A stretch of 64,000 nt of DNA from Flavobacteria bacterium BBFL7 (GCA_000153385.1 CH672375.1:292352-356351); one strand, 5' to 3'; shown: positions 45,291 through 54,992, counted from the stretch's first letter. The notes: generated by a model not told the origin, from the sequence alone. Numbers and translations: made by a program.

Positions 45291-46457
45291 TTACTTCTTA
45301 TCACTATCTACTAATTTATGTAGTTTCTTTGTTCCACGGTACATCTCATATTTTACAAATCGAGCTTCTAGTTTACCGTTATATACTTTGATCTTACGTG
45401 AAGGACGTAATCCTACAGATTTTAGAGCGTCCAGGTTACCAGTAATCATCCATGCTGTAGAACCAGTGTAGCGTTGTTTTAACGCATCACCTATTGATTT
45501 ATAGAATGCATCGGTATCAATCTCTATACGCTCATCATATGGTGGATTAAACATTAGAAACGCCTGTGCGCTTTGATGATCTCTAAAAAAATCTCCTTTT
45601 TCAAGTTTTATAAAATCTTGAAGGTTAGCATTTTTCACGTTTTCTTTTGCTTTTTCTAGCGTGTATCCATCTGCATCGCGTGCGATGATAGGACCTTCAA
45701 ACTCACGCATTTTCTTTAGACAGCTTTCTTGAATCATTTCAAAAAGAGCATTATCATAATTGGGCCATTTTTCAAAGCCAAATTCTGGTCTATTAAGATT
45801 AGGAGCAATGTTTGCTGCAATCATTGCGGCTTCAATCGCTATAGTTCCACTACCACACATGGGATCTATAAATTGTGATCGTTGATCCCAATCACTAAGT
45901 AATATCAATCCTGCTGCCAGCACTTCATTAATAGGTGCAATATTAGTTTCTTGACGATAACCACGTTTAAATAGAGGCTCACCACTAGAATCGATAGAAA
46001 CATCTACTTTTTGATCATTAATGTGAACAGAAATTCTTAAGTCCGGATGTTTAGTATCTACATCTGGACGTCTACCTGTATTATTACGTATCTGATCTAC
46101 AATAGCATCTTTAGTTTTTAAAGCGACATACTGACTATGATTAAAGTATTGTGACGCTACCGTACCGTGTACAGCAAGAGTATCGTGTGCGGTAAGGTAT
46201 TGAGACCAGTCCATCTGATAAATACCATCATATAAATCTACCTCATTACGAGCTCTAAAAGAATGTATAGGTACTAGAATACGTATCGCGGTGCGCAACA
46301 TCATATTTGCCTTGTACATAAAGCCCAGATCACCTTCAAAACTCACCATGCGTACACCTTTTTCAATACGTGTTGCTCCTAGCTGGCGCAGCTCTTTTTC
46401 CAGTACTTCTTCTAGGCCAAAAAGCGTTTTGGCAATCATCTTAAAACTTTGGGACAT
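45291..46457 (-). CDS. THUMP-domain class I RNA methyltransferase (RlmL-N-like)
   Basis: The 388-residue protein has an N-terminal ferredoxin-like and THUMP part (about 1-155; KMIAKTLFGLEEVLEKELRQ), then a methyltransferase domain. Motif I is FIDPMCGSGTIAIEAAMIA and the N6-type catalytic motif is NPPYDER. It matches the N-terminal enzyme of RlmL, which methylates 23S rRNA at G2445 using SAM. The gene stands 44 bases from a divergent methyltransferase gene. Confidence 0.9.
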   Translation of the reverse strand: MSQSFKMIAKTLFGLEEVLEKELRQLGATRIEKGVRMVSFEGDLGFMYKANMMLRTAIRILVPIHSFRARNEVDLYDGIYQMDWSQYLTAHDTLAVHGTVASQYFNHSQYVALKTKDAIVDQIRNNTGRRPDVDTKHPDLRISVHINDQKVDVSIDSSGEPLFKRGYRQETNIAPINEVLAAGLILLSDWDQRSQFIDPMCGSGTIAIEAAMIAANIAPNLNRPEFGFEKWPNYDNALFEMIQESCLKKMREFEGPIIARDADGYTLEKAKENVKNANLQDFIKLEKGDFFRDHQSAQAFLMFNPPYDERIEIDTDAFYKSIGDALKQRYTGSTAWMITGNLDALKSVGLRPSRKIKVYNGKLEARFVKYEMYRGTKKLHKLVDSDKK

Positions 46458-46487
46458 TCTTCACAGATTTGAGCCGCAAAATTAAGC

Positions 46488-46495
46488 TATTTTTG
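46488..46495 (+). promoter_or_regulatory. Promoter with -7 box TATTTTTG, six bases before the ATG
   Basis: -7 box TATTTTTG with TTG at 46469-46471 as -33 element (16-bp spacer). The translation start at 46502 is so close that the message should have almost no leader. Confidence 0.6.
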
Positions 46496-46501
46496 TTGCC
46501 T

Positions 46502-47302
46502 ATGAGCACTGCATCCCAAACAGATCAATGGTACGCGAGTTGGTTTGATACTCCATATTACCATATCCTCTATCGTGATAGAGATTATCTAGAGGCTGGC
46601 GCATTTATGCGACGACTTACTAAGGATTTACATCTATCTAAAGATTCTCACATCATGGACCTAGCCTGTGGTCGTGGACGACACAGCATGTATTTAAACC
46701 GTTTAGGTTACCGAGTTACTGGTGTTGATTTAAGTCCATCTAGTATTGCGTTTGCCAAAGCACAATTAAGAAACAATACCACTTCTACATCAGATGTTGA
46801 AAATGATAAATCGCTCTTACCTATCGATGCAAGCCGTATTAATTTTGAGGTACATAATATGACAGTACCCTATGATGGTCAATTTGATGCAGTATTTAAT
46901 CTCTTTACTAGTTTTGGCTATTTTGATGATGTAGCTGATAACGTCAATACGATTAAAGCTTTTTATGCTAATTTAAAGCCTGGTGGATATGGTGTTATAG
47001 ACTTTATGAATGCTCCGTATGTTATTGAAAACTTAGTACCCTACAATGAAAAGGTTGAGGATGGTATTACTTTTAAACAATGGCGTCGTTATGAAGATGG
47101 CCATATTTATAAAGATATTAAATTCACAGATCAAGATCGCGACTACCACTTTACAGAACGTGTGAGTGCCCTAAAATTAGAGGATTTTAGCAGCTATTTC
47201 AAAACTGCTGGGCTAGAATTATTAGACGTTTATGGTGATTATCATTTAAATAATTACAATCCAGACCAAAGTGAGCGATTGATTATGATAGTCAGAAAAT
47301 AA
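46502..47302 (+). CDS. Class I SAM-dependent methyltransferase
   Basis: From ATG at 46502 the protein has 266 residues. An earlier TTG at 46469 overlaps the -33 promoter element and is rejected. Motif I is IMDLACGRGRHSMYLNRLGY, followed by VTGVDLSPSSIAFAKAQL and the later FDAVFNLFTSFGYF. The fold matches methyltransferase domain 25/11 types. It starts WYASWFDTPYYHILY, as in a group of uncharacterised Bacteroidota enzymes. The substrate is unknown. Confidence 0.87.
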   Translation: MSTASQTDQWYASWFDTPYYHILYRDRDYLEAGAFMRRLTKDLHLSKDSHIMDLACGRGRHSMYLNRLGYRVTGVDLSPSSIAFAKAQLRNNTTSTSDVENDKSLLPIDASRINFEVHNMTVPYDGQFDAVFNLFTSFGYFDDVADNVNTIKAFYANLKPGGYGVIDFMNAPYVIENLVPYNEKVEDGITFKQWRRYEDGHIYKDIKFTDQDRDYHFTERVSALKLEDFSSYFKTAGLELLDVYGDYHLNNYNPDQSERLIMIVRK

Positions 47303-47393
47303 ATCCAAATTGTACTATTTTTTTTTTCAGACTATAAATTATCACTCAGCTATTTCATAAATATTACTTTTACGCCTTAACAAACAACCCGAC

Positions 47394-48062
47394 TTGAATT
47401 TTTTACTTCCATTTATCGCTGTTTTACTAGGAGCTGGAGCAGCAATGTTGTTCAAATCACCGTCTGCAAATAGAATGAAATTGCTATTGGCTTTTTCTGG
47501 TGCCTTTCTATTAAGTAGTGTTGCTTCAGAGTTTTTACCAGAGATCTATGAAGATGGAGATAGTAATATTGGTATTTATCTTATTGCTGGCGTTTTTATA
47601 CAAATCATATTAGAGTTCTTTTCCAAAGGAGCTGAACATGGTCATCTCCATGTCCATAAAGAAATCCAACAGTTTCCGTATCTACTTTTCGGTAGTTTGT
47701 GTTTGCATGCATTTCTAGAAGGTATGCCATTACAAGATCATGGTGGTATGGTATATGGAATTTCTATTCATAAAATACCTATAGCCTTTATTTTTACTAG
47801 TTTTTTATTGAACAGCACCATGTCACGATGGAAGGCTGTTGTTATATTATTATTATTTGCGGTCATGTCACCACTGGGTAGTTTATTAGCTGGGGAACTG
47901 GTGTTCTTTCACGAATATATGAACCCAATTAAGGCCGTTGTTGCTGGAATTGTATTACATGTTTCTACGACGCTAATTTTAGAATCTAGTGAAGGACATA
48001 AATTCAATTTATTAAAACTAGTCGTAATGTTATTAGGTGGTGTCCTAGCCTTTGCTATCTAA
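47394..48062 (+). CDS. ZIP-family metal transporter
   Basis: The 222-residue protein has about eight hydrophobic helices. Helix 4 contains HAFLEGMPL, the ZIP metal-site motif HxFxEG. Helix 5 reads IHKIPIAF, where most ZIPs have HKxPE; the usual Glu is Ile. The loop has the His-rich stretch EHGHLHVHKE. TTG at 47394 is the best start; no ATG lies near. It precedes a convergent Fur/Zur gene, fitting zinc uptake. Confidence 0.88.
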   Translation: MNFLLPFIAVLLGAGAAMLFKSPSANRMKLLLAFSGAFLLSSVASEFLPEIYEDGDSNIGIYLIAGVFIQIILEFFSKGAEHGHLHVHKEIQQFPYLLFGSLCLHAFLEGMPLQDHGGMVYGISIHKIPIAFIFTSFLLNSTMSRWKAVVILLLFAVMSPLGSLLAGELVFFHEYMNPIKAVVAGIVLHVSTTLILESSEGHKFNLLKLVVMLLGGVLAFAI

Positions 48063-48080
48063 GTTATTTTACAAATAGGT

Positions 48081-48461
48081 TTAGATACTACATTGTTCAC
48101 ATAAACCATAAAACAGCACTTCTACCGTATCAATTTGATAATTAGGTAACAATGGCATAGTAATTTCCTGTTTAACACATTGTGTTTTACCACAATCTTT
48201 GCATTGAAAATGAGGATGAATGTCTTTGTGTTCATCAAGACAGCAGTCAGTGCATTTTGCATACCATTTAAGCCCATCCTTTCCCACAAATGAATGAACA
48301 AGTTTTTCATTTTCTAAACGTTCCAGAATTCTGTAAACCGTAGTCTTATTCATCTCTCTTTTCAAGAGATCTACTAAATGCACTACAGACTGGGCATCTG
48401 AGTTATTTTCAAAAATTGAAATTACTGATTTTACCGATTTTGTTTTTCTAGTTATACCCAT
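48081..48461 (-). CDS. Fur-family metalloregulator (Zur-like)
   Basis: A 126-residue regulator with a winged HTH (about 18-75, including MNKTTVYRILERLENEKLVH) and a C-terminal dimer/metal domain. The structural zinc site CKDCGKTQC and a further CxxC near the C-terminus (CEQC) are present, with His-rich HKDIHPHFQC. The neighbours (ZIP and CobW) suggest zinc sensing rather than iron. A 7-1-7 inverted repeat lies between it and cobW. Confidence 0.9.
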   Translation of the reverse strand: MGITRKTKSVKSVISIFENNSDAQSVVHLVDLLKREMNKTTVYRILERLENEKLVHSFVGKDGLKWYAKCTDCCLDEHKDIHPHFQCKDCGKTQCVKQEITMPLLPNYQIDTVEVLFYGLCEQCSI

Positions 48462-48474
48462 AAAGCAAATTTAA

Positions 48475-48489
48475 TGCAACTTAGCTGCA
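48475..48489. promoter_or_regulatory. Fur/Zur-like operator (7-1-7)
   Basis: TGCAACT-T-AGCTGCA: the arms pair at six of seven positions, with the spacing typical of Fur-family sites. It lies 14 bases before the regulator gene on one side and in the -33 region of the cobW promoter on the other. A further TGCAACT half-site is at 48513-48519. Confidence 0.6.
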
Positions 48490-48506
48490 ATAACAAATAT
48501 TTTAAA

Positions 48507-48514
48507 TACATTTG
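48507..48514 (+). promoter_or_regulatory. -7 box TACATTTG of the cobW-type GTPase gene
   Basis: Exact TAnnTTTG match. The Fur/Zur-like site ends 17 bases upstream, so bound repressor would cover the -33 region. The leader to the ATG at 48632 would be about 115 nt. Confidence 0.6.
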
Positions 48515-48631
48515 CAACTCGGTCGCGATAAGCAATCAATAATTTAAAAATCTAACTCAGTTAAGACTCTTTAACAAGTCTAAGTCGAATATGTTTACGA
48601 CTAATCAAATGAGAGCAATTAAGTACAAATA

Positions 48632-49855
48632 ATGATGAACACTCAGAGTAAACTACCCGTTACCGTTCTATCAGGCTTTTTAGGTGCTGGTAAAACCACG
48701 CTACTTAACCACATTCTTCATAATAAAGAAGGTTTAAAAGTTGCTGTGATTGTAAATGATATGAGTGAGGTGAATGTAGATGCAAATCTGGTGCGCAGTG
48801 AAAATACACTTTCAAGAACAGAGGAAAAACTCGTAGAAATGAGTAACGGCTGTATATGCTGTACGTTGCGAGAAGACTTAATGGAAGAAGTGGAAAAACT
48901 AGCTAGAGAAAACAGGTTCGATTACTTATTAATAGAAAGTACTGGTATCAGCGAGCCTATTCCTGTGGCGCAAACTTTTTCATTTGTAGATGAAGAAAAT
49001 AACATCGATTTATCTAGATTTAGCTATGTAGATACCATGGTAACCGTGGTAGATGCTTTTAATTTCTTTAAAGATTTTGGAAGTCCAGAAACTCTTGTGG
49101 ATAGAGCATTAACCGATATAGAAGGTGATTATAGAACCATTGTAAATCTATTAACAGACCAGATAGAATTTGCTAACATCATTGTTCTCAACAAGACAGA
49201 TTTAGTGCATGAAGATACCATAGGTGTTTTAAAAACAATGATTCATAAATTGAACCCTAAGGCAAAAATTATTAAATCTAGCTATGGTCAGGTAGCTCCT
49301 AATGACATCTTAAACACAGGACTATTTGACTTTGAAGAGGCAGAACAAAGCGCTGGCTGGCAAGAAGAATTAGAAAAGGACGAGCACACTCCAGAAACGG
49401 AGGAATATGGTATATCATCATTTGTCTATAGAAGTAAAAAACCATTTGATGCCACCCGATTTATGAATTATGTACAAAGCCAATTTCCACATAATATCAT
49501 ACGCAGTAAAGGCTTATTCTGGTTAGCATCACGACCAGAACAAGCATTAGTCTGGGGACAAGCTGGTGGCTCTTTAAAAACAGATAGTGCTGGTGTATGG
49601 TGGAGCAGTATGCCATTTGAAAATAGGATCCAACAATATGCATTCATAGAAAATCAAGCAGAAATTGAAAGTGAGTGGCACAACGTTTTCGGAGATCGTA
49701 AAAACGAAATCGTATTTATAGGTCAGGATATGGATAAAGAAAAGATGATTGCTGTCCTAGATCATTGTCTCGCTACAGATGACGAACTAGCTACTAAAAA
49801 ATGGGAATCAGGTTATGAAGACCACTGGCCTATAGAACGTGCTTATGCGCTTTAA
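48632..49855 (+). CDS. CobW/COG0523 GTPase, ZigA-like
   Basis: A 407-residue G3E GTPase. Walker A is [14 protein letters not shown] (15-23 region). The metal-binding CxCC motif is [11 protein letters not shown], the Glu/Walker B region [11 protein letters not shown], and the G4 motif NKTD. The C-terminal CobW_C domain contains [14 protein letters not shown]0523 members such as ZigA and ZNG1 pass zinc to client enzymes when it is scarce. Location after a Fur/Zur-like site and next to ZIP and MerC-like genes supports this role. Confidence 0.92.
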   Translation: MMNTQSKLPVTVLSGFLGAGKTTLLNHILHNKEGLKVAVIVNDMSEVNVDANLVRSENTLSRTEEKLVEMSNGCICCTLREDLMEEVEKLARENRFDYLLIESTGISEPIPVAQTFSFVDEENNIDLSRFSYVDTMVTVVDAFNFFKDFGSPETLVDRALTDIEGDYRTIVNLLTDQIEFANIIVLNKTDLVHEDTIGVLKTMIHKLNPKAKIIKSSYGQVAPNDILNTGLFDFEEAEQSAGWQEELEKDEHTPETEEYGISSFVYRSKKPFDATRFMNYVQSQFPHNIIRSKGLFWLASRPEQALVWGQAGGSLKTDSAGVWWSSMPFENRIQQYAFIENQAEIESEWHNVFGDRKNEIVFIGQDMDKEKMIAVLDHCLATDDELATKKWESGYEDHWPIERAYAL

Positions 49856-49890
49856 TAATATTCCCGCTATTTTACTTTAACAAATAGAAA

Positions 49891-50250
49891 ATGATTCAAA
49901 CTAAAACAAAAAACTGGGCAGATACTCTAGGAATTATAGGCGCAACATTATGTATTATTCATTGCTTAAGCATGCCATTATTATTAACTATGGGATTGGC
50001 GTTTTTAGAAAACCCCATTATCGCAGGTCTATTTATAGGAATCGCTATTATCTCAATTTCTAAGGCGACTGGGATGCGATTTAATCAGACGCATTTTAAG
50101 ATTTTATGGGTTTCTTTAATTGGCTTTATTGCCTGCTTAATTCTAGAAGAAAAAGGAGTCATTTTTAAATATGGTATGTATGCTTTTTCTTTAGGTATTA
50201 TTATAGGGCATATCTACAATGTTTTCAAACGCAGTAACGCTAATCCTTAA
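49891..50250 (+). CDS. MerC-domain membrane protein
   Basis: A 119-residue protein with about four hydrophobic helices. The MerC-like cysteine motif is CIIHC (C21, C25) in the first helix. Such proteins are often annotated as mercury resistance, but in Bacteroidota they lie beside Zur-controlled genes. Zinc or another soft metal is therefore more likely here. It follows the CobW-type GTPase by 35 bases and is probably in the same operon. Confidence 0.85.
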   Translation: MIQTKTKNWADTLGIIGATLCIIHCLSMPLLLTMGLAFLENPIIAGLFIGIAIISISKATGMRFNQTHFKILWVSLIGFIACLILEEKGVIFKYGMYAFSLGIIIGHIYNVFKRSNANP

Positions 50251-50341
50251 AGGGATTTGACTTGATTGCACTTATCCTATATTGATATTGTATTGTTCAA
50301 GTTCCTAAAATCATTATGCATATTAAATTATTGAGGTATCT

Positions 50342-50357
50342 CGCTTTCGCGAAAGCG
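50342..50357. repeat. 16-bp palindrome CGCTTTCGCGAAAGCG, intergenic copy
   Basis: Perfect copy in the 135-bp gap between the convergent MerC-like and hemolysin III genes. Confidence 0.95.
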
Positions 50358-50385
50358 TAATCCAAAAAAATAAAATAATCATATC

Positions 50386-51018
50386 CTAGGAAACCACCTC
50401 ATAAACCATTAAAAAATGACTGATACTACCACCTAAAACAAATAGGTGCCAAATTACATGGTTGAAATAGAGTTTATTCCAAGCATAAAAAATGATTCCT
50501 ACAGTAAAGAAAACGCCACCTGCGATTAACCAAAAAATCATCGAGTCTGTAAATAAAGTTTGTACGCTTTCTAAATCTAAAATAATTAACCAGCCCATCA
50601 CTAAATATAGTATACTCGAAAACGCCTCGTATTTACCCGTAAAAAACAGTTTCCAAATAAGCCCAAATAATGCGATTCCCCATACGGCATATAAAATTAT
50701 CCAGCCATTACTATCTTGTAACATTAATAAACACATAGGTGTGTAAGTTCCTGCAATAGATCCATATATCGCTATATGATCCAGCTTGCGCAGGACGTCT
50801 TTTCTTGATCCTACCGCAACCCAGTGGTAGTAGGTAGATGAAAAATAGAGAAATAGCTGCGAAAATGCATAAACCGCTATTGCAGGATAAACATAAGCTT
50901 GATTACTATCATCTATCTTTAAAAACAATAATATCGCACCTATTAAAGCTAGAATAAAACCAAAGCCATGTGTAATGACATTCCATTTTTCTTCTAGTGG
51001 TGATTGTGCTCTAGCCAT
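50386..51018 (-). CDS. Hemolysin III family membrane protein
   Basis: A 210-residue protein with seven hydrophobic helices. The PAQR/hemolysin III signature is visible: EEKWNVITHGFGFILALIGA at the start, YFSSTYYHW and KLDHIAIYGSIAGTYTP in the middle, and HVIWHLFVLGGSISHFL at the end. The conserved His/Asp residues could bind zinc. It overlaps the nitronate monooxygenase gene by eight bases and is translated after it. Confidence 0.9.
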   Translation of the reverse strand: MARAQSPLEEKWNVITHGFGFILALIGAILLFLKIDDSNQAYVYPAIAVYAFSQLFLYFSSTYYHWVAVGSRKDVLRKLDHIAIYGSIAGTYTPMCLLMLQDSNGWIILYAVWGIALFGLIWKLFFTGKYEAFSSILYLVMGWLIILDLESVQTLFTDSMIFWLIAGGVFFTVGIIFYAWNKLYFNHVIWHLFVLGGSISHFLMVYEVVS

Positions 51019-51964
51019 GCAAGGATTTATTCATCATTTCATTACGTGCCAATTCATATTCAGCAACCATATTTTCAACCACTTGTGCTGCCGGAATAAT
51101 ATCATCAATCAATCCAGATATTTGGCCTATTTCAAGTTCACCTTCATTTAAATCTCCTTCAAACATTCCTTTCTTAGCTCGTGCGCGACCTAGTAATGTT
51201 TTTAATTCTTCAGGTGTTGGTGCTGTTTTGTATAATTCTTGTACATCACCCCAAAATTTATTGCGCAGTAAACGTACTGGTGCTAATTCTTTAAGTGTTA
51301 AGTGTGTATCGCCTTCTTTAGCATCTACCACAGCTTGCTTAAACGCTAGATGACTGCTTGCTTCATGTGTTGCGACAAAACGACTACCTACTTGAACGGC
51401 TTCGGCTCCTAGAGTCATGGCAGCTAGCATACCTCTACCAGTGGCAACACCACCAGCAGCAATTAATGGAATTTCTAAAGATGCTTTTACCATTGGAATT
51501 AAAGTAAGTGTGGTAGTTTCTTCTCTTCCGTTATGTCCGCCAGCCTCAAAACCTTCTGCAACAACAGCGTCTACACCAGCATCTTGACATTTTAAAGCAA
51601 ATTTTACCGAGCTCACAACATGAACAACAGTAATTCCAGCATCTTTTAATCGTTGTGTATAAGTCTTAGGATTACCTGCACTTGTAAAAACGATAGGTAC
51701 TTTTTCTTCTATAATGATTTGAAGGATTTCTTCTAAATCTGTATATAATAATGGAACATTAACTCCATATGGTTTATCTGTAGCCTTTTTAACCTTTTGA
51801 ATATGTTCTCTCAAGACATCTGGATACATAGAACCAGCGCCTATAAGGCCTAATCCACCAGCATTGGAAACAGCACTCGCTAATTTATAACCACTAGCCC
51901 ATATCATTCCACCTTGTATGATAGGATATTTAATACCAAATAATGAAGTAATTCTATTTTCCAT
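51011..51964 (-). CDS. Nitronate monooxygenase (FMN-dependent)
   Basis: A 317-residue TIM-barrel flavoprotein related to 2-nitropropane dioxygenase. The N-terminal YPIIQGGMIWASG, the catalytic His region AEGFEAGGHNG, and the FMN phosphate site AAGGVATGRGM then GAEAVQVGSRF are present. It oxidises toxic nitronates such as propionate 3-nitronate; some members are enoyl-ACP reductases (FabK), which this also resembles. A -7 box TAAATTTG on the minus strand (51983-51990) supports the start. Confidence 0.88.
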   Translation of the reverse strand: MENRITSLFGIKYPIIQGGMIWASGYKLASAVSNAGGLGLIGAGSMYPDVLREHIQKVKKATDKPYGVNVPLLYTDLEEILQIIIEEKVPIVFTSAGNPKTYTQRLKDAGITVVHVVSSVKFALKCQDAGVDAVVAEGFEAGGHNGREETTTLTLIPMVKASLEIPLIAAGGVATGRGMLAAMTLGAEAVQVGSRFVATHEASSHLAFKQAVVDAKEGDTHLTLKELAPVRLLRNKFWGDVQELYKTAPTPEELKTLLGRARAKKGMFEGDLNEGELEIGQISGLIDDIIPAAQVVENMVAEYELARNEMMNKSLHG

Positions 51965-51982
51965 GGAATCTATTTACAACTG

Positions 51983-51990
51983 CAAATTTA
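51983..51990 (-). promoter_or_regulatory. -7 box TAAATTTG for the nitronate monooxygenase operon
   Basis: Exact TAnnTTTG match on the minus strand, 18 bases before the ATG. No clear -33 TTG. Confidence 0.45.
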
Positions 51991-52035
51991 AAAGAAATTG
52001 AGTGGTCTAATGACTGAAGAAGGAAGAATAAAATC

Positions 52036-53616
52036 TTAAAAGCCGAGCTTAACTGATTGTTTAAAATCATCAATATGTAATATATAAATACCAGAGGTAT
52101 ACACTTTCAAGTCTAACGGCATCTCATCTTGTAGTTTCCCATTCCACACGCACTGTCCCATAAGGTTATACAGTCTACTTGTTACCGCTGGAAACTCTTC
52201 TGGTAAATCTAGTACTAACTGTGCTCTATCGTTTATGTAATAGTGAAAAATGAAATCCGAAGTCTGTGATATACTCAAAGTTTGAAATACTGCACCAAAA
52301 TCAGGTATACCATATCCAAACTGATTATCTGGCGTCGTATAATTATCGGCACTTTGCTCTATGGCGTTTTTAAGTTGTAAAGGAGTTAAATTGGGATAAG
52401 CTTGTATTAGGCAAGCTACAGCACCACTTATTAAAGGTGCACTATAGGACGTACCACTACCGGAAACTAAAGCTCCATTTTCATTTATTAAGGCCGTGCT
52501 ACTTCCTTGTGCCACTACATTAGGTTTTAAACGGTTATCAAATGTAGGACCTATACTAGAGAAATTAGATAACTGCTCAGTCGCAGTTACAGACCCTACA
52601 GTAAAAGCTCCATTTGCATCTGCTGGTGCACTAATATATGGATGAGATGTAGATGCACCAGAATTTCCAGCACTTACCACAACAAACATTCCTTTCTCAA
52701 AAGCCACATTTGCACCACGAGAAATGAAAGCCGTTTGTCCGTCGAGATCTGTATAACTCAAACTTTCTGCAGGATTATCAAACCCAAGGTAACCCAGCGA
52801 GACGTTAATAACATCAACACCTAGCGAGTCTGCACGTTCTGCTGCGGCAACCCAATAACTTAATTCTACTGGTGTTTCTGTTGCAATATCTTCTGTTCTA
52901 AATAAATAATATTGCGCATCAGGCGCGCTTCCTTCAAAATTACCAGCCTCATGTGCTGCCATAATACTCAACACTCGTGCACCGTGATAATGATCACCAT
53001 AAAAGCTATTATCGCCTGCTACAAAATCATATCCACCAGCGATTCCATTATTATTACGCAATTGATTAAATGCAGGATTAGTATCTACATTAGGGAAACC
53101 GCTATCAGTTACAGCGATAGTAACACCTGTTCCAGTATGACCCAAATCATGTAAATCATTAAGTCCTATCATGTTAATTTGGTTCAATGCATTACCATAC
53201 GTGAGCGGCGGCATGGTAGTCTGGGCAAACTTATTATGGTTATTGATTTGAGCGCTTTTGGTAGGATCTGCAAAATCAACACTAGACACAAAACTAAGTG
53301 AAGCTAAAGCATTAATATCTGTCTCTAATCCTGTTACATGTACACAATTAAACCATTTAGACTGAGTTTTATAAGTGATACCAGGCTGCGATTGGATTTG
53401 TGCGACATAACTTTGATTGACAGGCACGTCTCGATCATCTATAGCGATTCCATGCCTTGCCTTGCGTTGTATTGCCTTTTGAGTGAGTATACTTTGGGGA
53501 GACGCTATGCTAGCAGTAACGTTAGGCTTATCTGTAAAGTAAATCCATGCGTGAAGTTCTTGTGCATACGCTTTCGCGAAAGCGAGATAAAAAACGATAC
53601 ACAAAACAACTCTCAT
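52036..53616 (-). CDS. Subtilisin-like serine protease (S8) with T9SS sorting domain
   Basis: The 526-residue protein has a signal peptide (about 1-18), a propeptide-like region and an S8 catalytic domain. The triad is Asp in IAVTDSGFPNVD, His in GDHYHGARVLSIMAAHE, and Ser in GSGTSYSAPLISG. The last 75 residues form a type A sorting domain (SRLYNLMGQCVWNGKL, ending DDFKQSVKLGF), so it is exported through T9SS and probably anchored at the surface. The palindrome at 53569-53584 encodes AFAKAY in the signal peptide. Confidence 0.93.
   Translation of the reverse strand: MRVVLCIVFYLAFAKAYAQELHAWIYFTDKPNVTASIASPQSILTQKAIQRKARHGIAIDDRDVPVNQSYVAQIQSQPGITYKTQSKWFNCVHVTGLETDINALASLSFVSSVDFADPTKSAQINNHNKFAQTTMPPLTYGNALNQINMIGLNDLHDLGHTGTGVTIAVTDSGFPNVDTNPAFNQLRNNNGIAGGYDFVAGDNSFYGDHYHGARVLSIMAAHEAGNFEGSAPDAQYYLFRTEDIATETPVELSYWVAAAERADSLGVDVINVSLGYLGFDNPAESLSYTDLDGQTAFISRGANVAFEKGMFVVVSAGNSGASTSHPYISAPADANGAFTVGSVTATEQLSNFSSIGPTFDNRLKPNVVAQGSSTALINENGALVSGSGTSYSAPLISGAVACLIQAYPNLTPLQLKNAIEQSADNYTTPDNQFGYGIPDFGAVFQTLSISQTSDFIFHYYINDRAQLVLDLPEEFPAVTSRLYNLMGQCVWNGKLQDEMPLDLKVYTSGIYILHIDDFKQSVKLGF
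53569..53584. repeat. 16-bp palindrome CGCTTTCGCGAAAGCG, copy in CDS
   Basis: Perfect copy in the signal-peptide region of the S8 protease gene, read as AFAKAY on the minus strand. Confidence 0.95.
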
Positions 53617-53625
53617 GTGAGCAAG

Positions 53626-54804
53626 TTAAGAAATAACACCCGAACCTAGACATTCATTATCCTGATACCATGCCGCAAACTGTCCCGGAGAAATAGCGCT
53701 TTGTGGTGTGTCAAAGATTAAATAGGCACCTTGATCCACAATGTGTAAAACTGCCTTTTCTAAGGTTTGCCTATAACGTATTCTAGCCATGACGTCCATT
53801 TTCTCACCAGACTTTAACGCGAGATCTTCACGTATCCAGTGCAACTCACTTTTATCTATAAAAAGACCGCGACGGTAAAGTCCTGGATGTTGTTTTCCCT
53901 GACCTACAAAAATCGTGTTGCTCTCTACATCTGTCTCAATGACAAATAAAGGTAATGGTGTACCACCTACAGCAAGACCTTTACGTTGACCGCGCGTGAA
54001 GTAATGTGCACCTTGATGTGTGCCTAGCTTTTTCCCTTCATGAGCTTGATAATGTCGCTTGCGCGAAAGAGTAACTAAAGCGTCCTCATCATTTACAACT
54101 ACTGCTTTATCCATACTTACCTGTGCTGGAATCTCAATGATATCACCAGTTTTAGGTTTTAACTGTTGTTGTAAAAAATCAGGTAAACGTACTTTACCTA
54201 TAAAACATAATCCTTGCGAGTCTTTCTTACCTGCAGTAATTAAATCTTGTGAAGCTGCAATTTCTCGAACTTCAGGTTTTTGTAAGTGCCCTATAGGGAA
54301 GATTGTGCGTGCTAGTTGCTCTTGAGAGACCTGACACAAGAAGTAGCTTTGATCTTTATTAAGATCTGCTCCACCTATAAGGTGATGAATTTCTTTGCCA
54401 TCAATCATTGTGGTGGTTTTCTGACAGTAGTGTCCTGTAGCAACATAATCTGCTCCTAATTCTAAAGCGATATCCATAAAGACATCAAATTTAATCTCAC
54501 GATTACATAAAACGTCTGGATTAGGCGTGCGACCACGTGCGTACTCATCAAACATGTAATCGACGATACGCTCCTTATATTGTTCACTTAAATCTACAGT
54601 CTGAAACGGTATCCCTAGCTTATCTGCGACTAACATCGCGTCATTTGAATCTTCTAACCATGGACACTCATCACTTATGGTAACGGTATCATCATGCCAG
54701 TTTTTCATAAATAAACCTATAACTTCGTGGCCTTGCTCTTTTAAAAGATATGCCGCGACGCTAGAATCTACTCCACCTGAAAGTCCTACTACTACTTTTG
54801 CCAT
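53626..54804 (-). CDS. mnmA: tRNA 2-thiouridine(34) synthase
   Basis: Adds sulfur to U34 of tRNA-Lys, -Glu and -Gln. The chosen ATG (54804) gives [20 protein letters not shown] and 392 residues. The upstream ATG at 54822 would add six residues but overlaps the -7 box TATTTTTG, so it is rejected. The PP-loop SGGVDSS binds ATP. The catalytic cysteines are expected in [12 protein letters not shown] and GLCFIGK. The S8 protease gene follows after nine bases. Confidence 0.96.
   Translation of the reverse strand: MAKVVVGLSGGVDSSVAAYLLKEQGHEVIGLFMKNWHDDTVTISDECPWLEDSNDAMLVADKLGIPFQTVDLSEQYKERIVDYMFDEYARGRTPNPDVLCNREIKFDVFMDIALELGADYVATGHYCQKTTTMIDGKEIHHLIGGADLNKDQSYFLCQVSQEQLARTIFPIGHLQKPEVREIAASQDLITAGKKDSQGLCFIGKVRLPDFLQQQLKPKTGDIIEIPAQVSMDKAVVVNDEDALVTLSRKRHYQAHEGKKLGTHQGAHYFTRGQRKGLAVGGTPLPLFVIETDVESNTIFVGQGKQHPGLYRRGLFIDKSELHWIREDLALKSGEKMDVMARIRYRQTLEKAVLHIVDQGAYLIFDTPQSAISPGQFAAWYQDNECLGSGVIS
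54056..54071. repeat. Degenerate palindrome copy in mnmA
   Basis: CGCTTGCGCGAAAGAG differs from the 16-bp palindrome at two positions. It encodes LSRKRHYQ in mnmA and may be a decayed copy. Confidence 0.4.
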
Positions 54805-54808
54805 GCTG

Positions 54809-54816
54809 CAAAAATA
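54809..54816 (-). promoter_or_regulatory. -7 box TATTTTTG four bases before the mnmA ATG
   Basis: Exact TAnnTTTG match on the minus strand. It predicts a message with essentially no leader and supports the start at 54804. Confidence 0.6.
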
Positions 54817-54956
54817 ATTCATATGTATTACAGTTAACCTTGTAGGCAGGTTGATTTTTCTTATAGTAAGCGTTGTTAAAATTGATAATGACCTGTCTTA
54901 AGCTTTTGTTTAATACTTTTAACAAATCATTAAACATAACGAATAGTGTTTGAGAC

Positions 54957-54964
54957 TATATTTG
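54957..54964 (+). promoter_or_regulatory. -7 box TATATTTG of the fasciclin gene
   Basis: Exact TAnnTTTG match, 28 bases before the ATG. No -33 TTG at the usual distance. Confidence 0.45.
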
Positions 54965-54992
54965 AACAATTAAAAAACTAAAACCCAAACTC

